Shown in pieces: positions 59,796 through 64,000 of a stretch of 64,000 nt of DNA (position 1 is the stretch's first letter; each line of letters opens with the position of its first letter). The position numbers and the translations under genes were made by a program. Source of the DNA: RGIG5270 sp045538635 (GTDB taxonomy: Bacteria > Verrucomicrobiota > Lentisphaeria > Victivallales > Victivallaceae); the NCBI GenBank assembly GCA_045538635.1, contig JAZSRU010000093.1, positions 6,143 to 70,142 on the forward strand, read 5' to 3'. The notes beneath the pieces were generated by a model, which was given only the letters and a program-made list of their open reading frames with translations, did not search any database and was not told the origin of the DNA.

Positions 59796-61259
59796 ATGAA
59801 AAAAGATACTGTTTATGATGTTGCGATTGTCGGCGGCGGTATCATCGGGAGTGCAACAGCTTATGAATTGTCGCGTTATGAATTGAAAACGGTCATTTTG
59901 GAAAAAGAAGTTGATTGTGCTTTCGGCGTTTCCAAAGCAAATTCCGGTATTGTCCACGGCGGATTCCATTATTCTGCAGAAGATACGCTCAAAGGCAGAT
60001 TGGAATTGGCGGGGAACAGGATTTTTGACCGCTGGCACGCGGAACTTGATTTTGCATTTGAACGCTGCGGAATTCTGGTTGCGGCATTCAGTGATGCGGA
60101 AATGGCAGAAGTAAAAAAACTTTTTGAGCGCGGCAGAAAAAACGGCGTTGAAGGTATCGAATTGTGTTCGGCAGAGCGCATGATGGAATTGGAAGAAAAG
60201 CTTGGGGATGGTGTCATCGGCGGACTTTTCGCACCGCGCGGCGGTGTGGTCGAGCCGTACAGTCTGGTGTTTTCTCTGGCGGATGCCGTGAAGTTGAACG
60301 GTAATGAGATAAAAACTTCTTTTGAGGTCGTTTCTGCATTTTTTGACGGAGTATGGGAGATCCGCTCCCGGCAAAATGAAGTTATAAAAGCGCGTTATGT
60401 AATAAATGCTGCAGGGCTTTTTGCTGATGAAGTTTCTGCAGTTTTCGGCGGCGAAAAATTTAAAATAGTACCGCGTAAAGGTGAAGAATATCTGCTTGAC
60501 CGTCTGGCGCAGTACCGTCCGTCAAAAGTGATATTTCCTGTGCCCGGAGCCCATTCAAAAGGGGTTCTCGTAATTCCTACTGCCGGCGGGACGACAATGG
60601 TAGGGCCTACTGCGGATATCGTTGATGATAAAGATGATAACAGCACTACGGCGGACAGGAGAAATGAAATTTTCGCTTTGGCTCAAAAAATGGTGCATGG
60701 GGTTTCGGAGCGTGATTTGATAACCTCTTTCAGCGGCTCGCGCCCGGTTATTGAAAATTACGAAGATTTTATGATAAAAATTTCCTCAACAGCTCCGAAT
60801 TTTGTGCAGGCGGCAGGAATCCAATCGCCGGGATTGACGGCTTCAGGAGCCATTGCAGAATATATTATTGACTTGCTCGGTAAAATCGATTTGCGGCTGA
60901 AGAAAAAGTCAACACCTTTTGTTTTGCCGGAAAAAGTACCGGTTGTCCGCAACCTTGATATTGCTGAATTGGAAGAATTGTGCCGCAAAAATCCTCAATG
61001 GGGCAATATCGTTTGCCGTTGCGAAAAAATTTCGGAAGCGGAAATACGTCTTGCTGTGCGCAAAGGGCATCATACAGTTGACGGAGTCAAGTTTGCCACC
61101 CGCGCGACGATGGGGCGTTGTCAGGGGGGCTTCTGCACTTTGAAAATCATGCATATTATTGCAGAGGAAACGGGAATACCTTTGGCGCGCATCACGAAAA
61201 ACGGCAAATCCCCGATCCTCGGTGGTGAAACAGGAGATTTATTTTATGAAGATATTTGA
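59796..61259 (+). CDS. GlpA-like FAD-dependent glycerol-3-phosphate dehydrogenase with BFD-like [2Fe-2S] domain
   Basis: 487 residues from the ATG at 59796, with GAGG 6 bases upstream. The N-terminal FAD-binding DVAIVGGGIIGSATAYEL, substrate domain SKANSGIVHGGFHY, then GGTTMVGPTADIVDD and SFSGSRPVIEN are as in the glycerol-3-phosphate oxidase/dehydrogenase group. The C-terminal bacterioferritin-associated-ferredoxin-like domain (about 400-470) has VCRCEKIS and GRCQGGFC cysteines. It oxidises glycerol-3-phosphate (or a similar polyol phosphate) to the keto form. It forms a three-gene unit with the two downstream oxidoreductase genes; overlaps the next by 14 bases. Confidence 0.88.
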   Translation: MKKDTVYDVAIVGGGIIGSATAYELSRYELKTVILEKEVDCAFGVSKANSGIVHGGFHYSAEDTLKGRLELAGNRIFDRWHAELDFAFERCGILVAAFSDAEMAEVKKLFERGRKNGVEGIELCSAERMMELEEKLGDGVIGGLFAPRGGVVEPYSLVFSLADAVKLNGNEIKTSFEVVSAFFDGVWEIRSRQNEVIKARYVINAAGLFADEVSAVFGGEKFKIVPRKGEEYLLDRLAQYRPSKVIFPVPGAHSKGVLVIPTAGGTTMVGPTADIVDDKDDNSTTADRRNEIFALAQKMVHGVSERDLITSFSGSRPVIENYEDFMIKISSTAPNFVQAAGIQSPGLTASGAIAEYIIDLLGKIDLRLKKKSTPFVLPEKVPVVRNLDIAELEELCRKNPQWGNIVCRCEKISEAEIRLAVRKGHHTVDGVKFATRATMGRCQGGFCTLKIMHIIAEETGIPLARITKNGKSPILGGETGDLFYEDI

Positions 61260-62490
61260 TTTTGATATTGCCGTTATCGGCGGCGGGGCGGCGGGGTTGA
61301 GTGCTGCTGCTGTATGCAGCGCGGCGGGAAGAAAAGTCGCAGTTATTGAGCGCAGTTCGAAAACTGGCGGCGTTTTGCAGCAATGTATTCACTCCGGATT
61401 CGGACTGCATTATTTCAAAGAAGAGCTTACCGGTCCGGAATATGCCGCCCGTTTGAACAGTAAAGCAGCCGATTGCGGAGTATCAATTATGACGGATTGC
61501 ACCGTGACTGCAGTCAACACGGATGAAAACGGACATAAACTGCAAATTTGTTCAGGCGTTCGCGGAGTGTTTCAGATTTATGCAAAAGCGGTGATTCTGG
61601 CAATGGGCTGCCGTGAACGCTGCCGCGGCAATCTTGGTATCCCCGGTGAGCGCTGCGCAGGAATTTTCAATGCCGGATTTGCACAGCAGCTTATCAATAC
61701 AGAGGGGTATCTGCCGGGGAAAAAAGCTGTGATCGTCGGTTCGGGCGATATCGGTCTTATTATGGCGCGCCGCCTGACATGGAGCGGAGTCAAAGTGCAG
61801 TGTGTGGTTGAAATCATGCCGCACCCGGCTGGCTTGAGCCGTAATATTGCCCAATGTCTGGAGGATTTTGACATCCCTCTGTATCTGTCGCATACTGTTA
61901 CGGCGATCGAAGGCCGCAAAAGAGTTGAAAAAATCAGAATTGCTCCGTTGGTAAACGGCAAAACCGACCTTGAAAATGAACGCAGTATTGAATGTGATAC
62001 AGTGCTTTTTTCGGTCGGGCTGGTTCCTGAAAATGAACTTTCGCGTGAATGCGGTGTCAAATTGCATCCGGTAAGCGGAGGTGCAGTCGTTGACGGCAAT
62101 ATGATGACTTCTGTCGAAGGTATTTTTGCCTGCGGAAATGTTTTGCACGTCCATGATCTGGTAGATTATGTTTCAGAGGAGGCGGAGCGTGCGGCGCGCG
62201 GTGCGGCTGCCTATTGCGAGGGGAATATGCCTGACGGACGGGGGGCTTCAGCAATAGCAGGTGATGGTTTGCGTTATATTGTACCGTCAAGTTTTGCGCC
62301 ATCGCGCGGGTGCAGATTTTATATGCGTCCGTCGTTTGCCGCCGAGCGCGCCCGTCTGGTGGTGAAAAATGAAAAAGATGAACTTGTTTTATCTGAAAAT
62401 ATGTGCTATATTAAAGCCGCAGAGATGATCTCTTTTGAAATAGGAAATGTTGCGGCATCATCAATCACTGTTTCACTGGAGAGAGTTTGA
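61246..62490 (+). CDS. FAD-dependent pyridine nucleotide oxidoreductase, partner of the GlpA-like enzyme
   Basis: 414 residues from the ATG at 61246, with AGGAG 9 bases upstream. FAD motif DIAVIGGGAAGLSAAAVCSAAG, a redox-type Cys in GGVLQQCIHSGFG, NAD(P)-binding KKAVIVGSGDIGLIMARRL near residue 170 and the C-terminal FAD block GIFACGNVLHVHDLVDYVSEEAERAA. This protein is found beside GlpA-like dehydrogenases and DUF1667 proteins in many anaerobes and probably passes electrons from the dehydrogenase to a carrier. Confidence 0.88.
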   Translation: MKIFDFDIAVIGGGAAGLSAAAVCSAAGRKVAVIERSSKTGGVLQQCIHSGFGLHYFKEELTGPEYAARLNSKAADCGVSIMTDCTVTAVNTDENGHKLQICSGVRGVFQIYAKAVILAMGCRERCRGNLGIPGERCAGIFNAGFAQQLINTEGYLPGKKAVIVGSGDIGLIMARRLTWSGVKVQCVVEIMPHPAGLSRNIAQCLEDFDIPLYLSHTVTAIEGRKRVEKIRIAPLVNGKTDLENERSIECDTVLFSVGLVPENELSRECGVKLHPVSGGAVVDGNMMTSVEGIFACGNVLHVHDLVDYVSEEAERAARGAAAYCEGNMPDGRGASAIAGDGLRYIVPSSFAPSRGCRFYMRPSFAAERARLVVKNEKDELVLSENMCYIKAAEMISFEIGNVAASSITVSLERV

Positions 62491-62492
62491 GT

Positions 62493-62849
62493 ATGAAAAA
62501 TATTAAAAAAATCTGTATTTGCTGTCCCGCAGGATGTCATTTGGAAATAGCCGTATCTGAAAGTCATACGGAAATCTCCGGCAATAAATGTCCGCGCGGC
62601 AGAAGTTACGCGGAACAGGAATTGTCATCTCCGCATCGGGTGGTGACGGCGGCAGTTATTGCTGATGGGCAGGGGCGTTTCTGTATTCCGGTCAAAAGCG
62701 ATGCTCCGCTGCCGAAAGATTTGATTGCTCCGCTGCTGCGGCAGTTGAGTGCGATGCGGATAAAATTGCCGATCGGTGTCGGAGATGTCGTTATACGTGA
62801 CTTTGCGGGAACGGGGGTAAATATAGTCTGCACAGGAGATTTTTTATGA
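62493..62849 (+). CDS. DUF1667 protein, Cys-rich electron-transfer partner
   Basis: 118 residues from the ATG at 62493; a TTG two codons earlier is weaker. Cys-rich N-terminus CICCPAGCHLEI and later GNKCPRGRSYAEQELSSPHRVVTAAV, the usual DUF1667 form, probably binding an Fe-S cluster. The family is linked to the anaerobic glycerol-3-phosphate dehydrogenase pair next door (as a GlpC-like role). It overlaps the HAD phosphatase start by 4 bases (ATGA). Confidence 0.88.
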   Translation: MKNIKKICICCPAGCHLEIAVSESHTEISGNKCPRGRSYAEQELSSPHRVVTAAVIADGQGRFCIPVKSDAPLPKDLIAPLLRQLSAMRIKLPIGVGDVVIRDFAGTGVNIVCTGDFL

Positions 62850-63643
62850 ACAAAGAACTTTTAAATAATATCCGGCAGGTTTTTCTGGATATGGATGGAA
62901 CTATTTATCGCGGTACTACATTGTTTGACTGTACATTGCCGTTTCTGCAATTTCTGACTTCACGCGGCATAAAATATGCATTTCTGTCAAACAATTCTTC
63001 AATCAGTACCGCAATGTATGTCAATAAACTCAATAAAATGGGAATCCCTGCAACTGCGGATAATTTTTATACCTCAACGCATTATGCAATTGATTATCTG
63101 AAAGAACAACTGCCGCAGGCAAAAAAACTCTACCTCCTCGCAGTTCCCGAAGTCAGGGCTGAATTTGAAGCTGCCGGATTTGTTTTTGAAGAAAATGAGC
63201 CGGATGCTTTCGTGCTGGCTTTTGATAAAACTCTCGATTATGAAAAAATGTGCAAAGGTGCATACTGCATGCGGCGCGGCATTCCCTCTTTTGCCACACA
63301 TCCGGATGTTTTCTGCCCCACAGACAAAGCCGAATGGCTGGTCGATTGCGGAGCAATGATCGCCTGTCTGGAAAATTCAACCGGATGCAAATTCAAAGTC
63401 CTCGGCAAACCCGATCCCGGTTTGCTGCATCACGCGGCGGCGCGTTACGGCATCAATAATATGAAACAGTGTCTGATGATCGGTGATCGTCTGGCAACTG
63501 ATGTTGCAGTCGGAGTTAATTCCGGTGCAGTTTCATGTCATATTGTCGATCCCTCTGCAGAAATCGTTAAAGTCGAAGGAATTACGCCGGATTTTGCGGT
63601 TCGTGATCTCGGTGAATTGCAGGCACTTTGGGAGAACAGATAA
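62846..63643 (+). CDS. HAD-IIA family phosphatase (NagD-like)
   Basis: 265 residues. HAD motifs: VFLDMDGTIYRG (nucleophile Asp), LSNNSS with motif II Ser/Asn, the cap region with SFATHPDVFCPTD, the motif III Lys in GKPDPGLLHHAA and motif IV MIGDRLATDVAVGVNSG. Relatives dephosphorylate glycerol-3-phosphate, phosphoglycolate and nucleotides. With the GlpA-like genes, a glycerol-3-phosphate or polyol-phosphate phosphatase is possible. A hairpin follows over its stop codon. Confidence 0.9.
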   Translation: MNKELLNNIRQVFLDMDGTIYRGTTLFDCTLPFLQFLTSRGIKYAFLSNNSSISTAMYVNKLNKMGIPATADNFYTSTHYAIDYLKEQLPQAKKLYLLAVPEVRAEFEAAGFVFEENEPDAFVLAFDKTLDYEKMCKGAYCMRRGIPSFATHPDVFCPTDKAEWLVDCGAMIACLENSTGCKFKVLGKPDPGLLHHAAARYGINNMKQCLMIGDRLATDVAVGVNSGAVSCHIVDPSAEIVKVEGITPDFAVRDLGELQALWENR

Positions 63644-63653
63644 TTTCTGTTCT
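63633..63653. terminator. Hairpin over the HAD gene stop
   Basis: AGAACAGA (63633-63640), loop TAATT, TCTGTTCT (63646-63653). The stop codon is in the loop. No T-run, so either a weak terminator or an RNA stability element. Confidence 0.35.
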
Positions 63654-63742
63654 GATATATGCTGCACCGCAAATATTCAGATAAAAACATATAAAAATAT
63701 ACTTTCTCGGCTTTTGTCTTCTTTTTTTACAGTTCTGTCTTC

Positions 63743-63771
63743 TTGCTATATTATAAAAATGACAGTATAAT
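63743..63771 (+). promoter_or_regulatory. Promoter of the right-edge gene
   Basis: TTGCTA (63743-63748), 17-base spacer, TATAAT (63766-63771), about 70 bases before an ATG at 63844. Confidence 0.55.
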
Positions 63772-63815
63772 AGTATGTGAAAAACAATTACTTCCAATAA
63801 TTACATCAGAGATGT

Positions 63816-63939
63816 CCAACCTCCTTAACAGAAAGGATAAAATATGCAAGACAAGTTAAAACAACATGATATAATATACATTCTATCATGTTTTTTCGAG
63901 GTTGTTTCCATATTTTTATCCTTTCTGTTAAGGGGTTGG
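63816..63939. repeat. 124-base palindrome covering a translation start
   Basis: Arm 63816-63846 and arm 63909-63939 match as inverted repeats over 31 bases with two single-base indels. Inside, AACATGATA (63863-63871) pairs with TATCATGTT (63884-63892). The left arm contains the ribosome site AGAAAGGA and the ATG of the plus-strand frame; the right arm offers the same on the minus strand. Confidence 0.8.
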
Positions 63940-64000
63940 TTTTCTATATATTTTTGTCCGCAGATGCGTAATGTTTGCCGCCTTGACGCGTCAAGCAATA
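63844..64000 (+). CDS. N-terminus of a gene running off the window, possible membrane protein
   Basis: ATG at 63844, AAAGGA 6 bases upstream, and an open frame to base 64000 (52 codons). The visible part starts MQDKLKQHD, then a hydrophobic stretch (IIYILSCFFEVVSIFLSFLL) that looks like a signal or membrane segment, then WFSIYFCPQMRNVCRLDASS. The ribosome site and start codon are inside a 124-base palindrome, so translation may be controlled by RNA folding, or the frame may be a by-product of that repeat. Family unknown. Confidence 0.35.
   Translation, partial: MQDKLKQHDIIYILSCFFEVVSIFLSFLLRGWFSIYFCPQMRNVCRLDASSN

Noticed and set aside
63816..63939. Palindrome read as ends of an insertion sequence
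   Set aside because: There is no transposase frame between the arms and no target-site duplication; it is only 124 bases long.

Overview
The window most likely comes from a Gram-negative, anaerobic, gut-type member of the Lentisphaerae (Victivallis-like). Three things suggest this: two pseudopilin-like proteins with an N-terminal FTLIELLVVIA helix and a C-terminal H-X9-DG motif (a signature expansion of Lentisphaerae and Planctomycetes), an LPS gene (lpxA) beside Gram-negative lipoproteins, and an anaerobic class III ribonucleotide reductase. This is an inference from gene content; no rRNA is present. Coding density is high and no stretch over 300 bases lacks a gene. Many promoters share one form: TTGAnn, 16-18 bases, TATATT or TATAAT.

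Layout. 1-9.6 kb: a truncated secreted redoxin, rodA, purA, a metY / lipoprotein / UPF0489 operon, then the divergent PTS pair ptsH-ptsI, and coaD with a DUF177 gene. 9.7-17 kb: ribF, a membrane-anchored MerR-like coiled-coil protein, acpS, then lon, folC and a TolB-like protein on the minus strand. 17-29 kb: a ceramidase-like enzyme, an isolated phage-portal-like gene with a small partner, a GAF/SpoIIE phosphatase operon, fabF, tadA, an orphan sensor kinase, a NifU-domain protein and the NAD(P)HX repair enzyme.

29.6-37.4 kb is the most distinctive part. A cobalamin riboswitch with its own promoter precedes a same-strand series: pseudopilin 1, nrdG, nrdD (fused to a glutaredoxin-like domain), pseudopilin 2, btuF, btuC, btuD. 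The logic is that low B12 would raise both B12 uptake and a B12-independent ribonucleotide reductase. The two pseudopilin genes look like intruders in this operon. Each carries, in frame and directly before the FTLIELL codons, a long DNA hairpin. The hairpin arms differ in sequence, but the 89 bases that follow are nearly identical at the nucleotide level. Pseudopilin 1 also holds a second, truncated copy of the same module. This looks like a mobile or converting hairpin-pilin cassette and is the best candidate here for an undescribed system.

37-48 kb: murD, a metallophosphoesterase lipoprotein, ispE with a Gfo/Idh oxidoreductase, then pyrH, lpxA, lipoproteins, an isochorismatase-like hydrolase, galK, murJ, ttcA and tRNA-Asp. 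48.6-64 kb: a 1462-residue internally duplicated repeat protein with no visible signal peptide, a beta-lactamase-fold hydrolase, a GH2 glycosidase, three tandem secreted paralogues, an XRE-cupin regulator divergent from an anaerobic glycerol-3-phosphate oxidation cluster with a HAD phosphatase, and at the right edge a 124-base palindrome that covers the start of a truncated gene.
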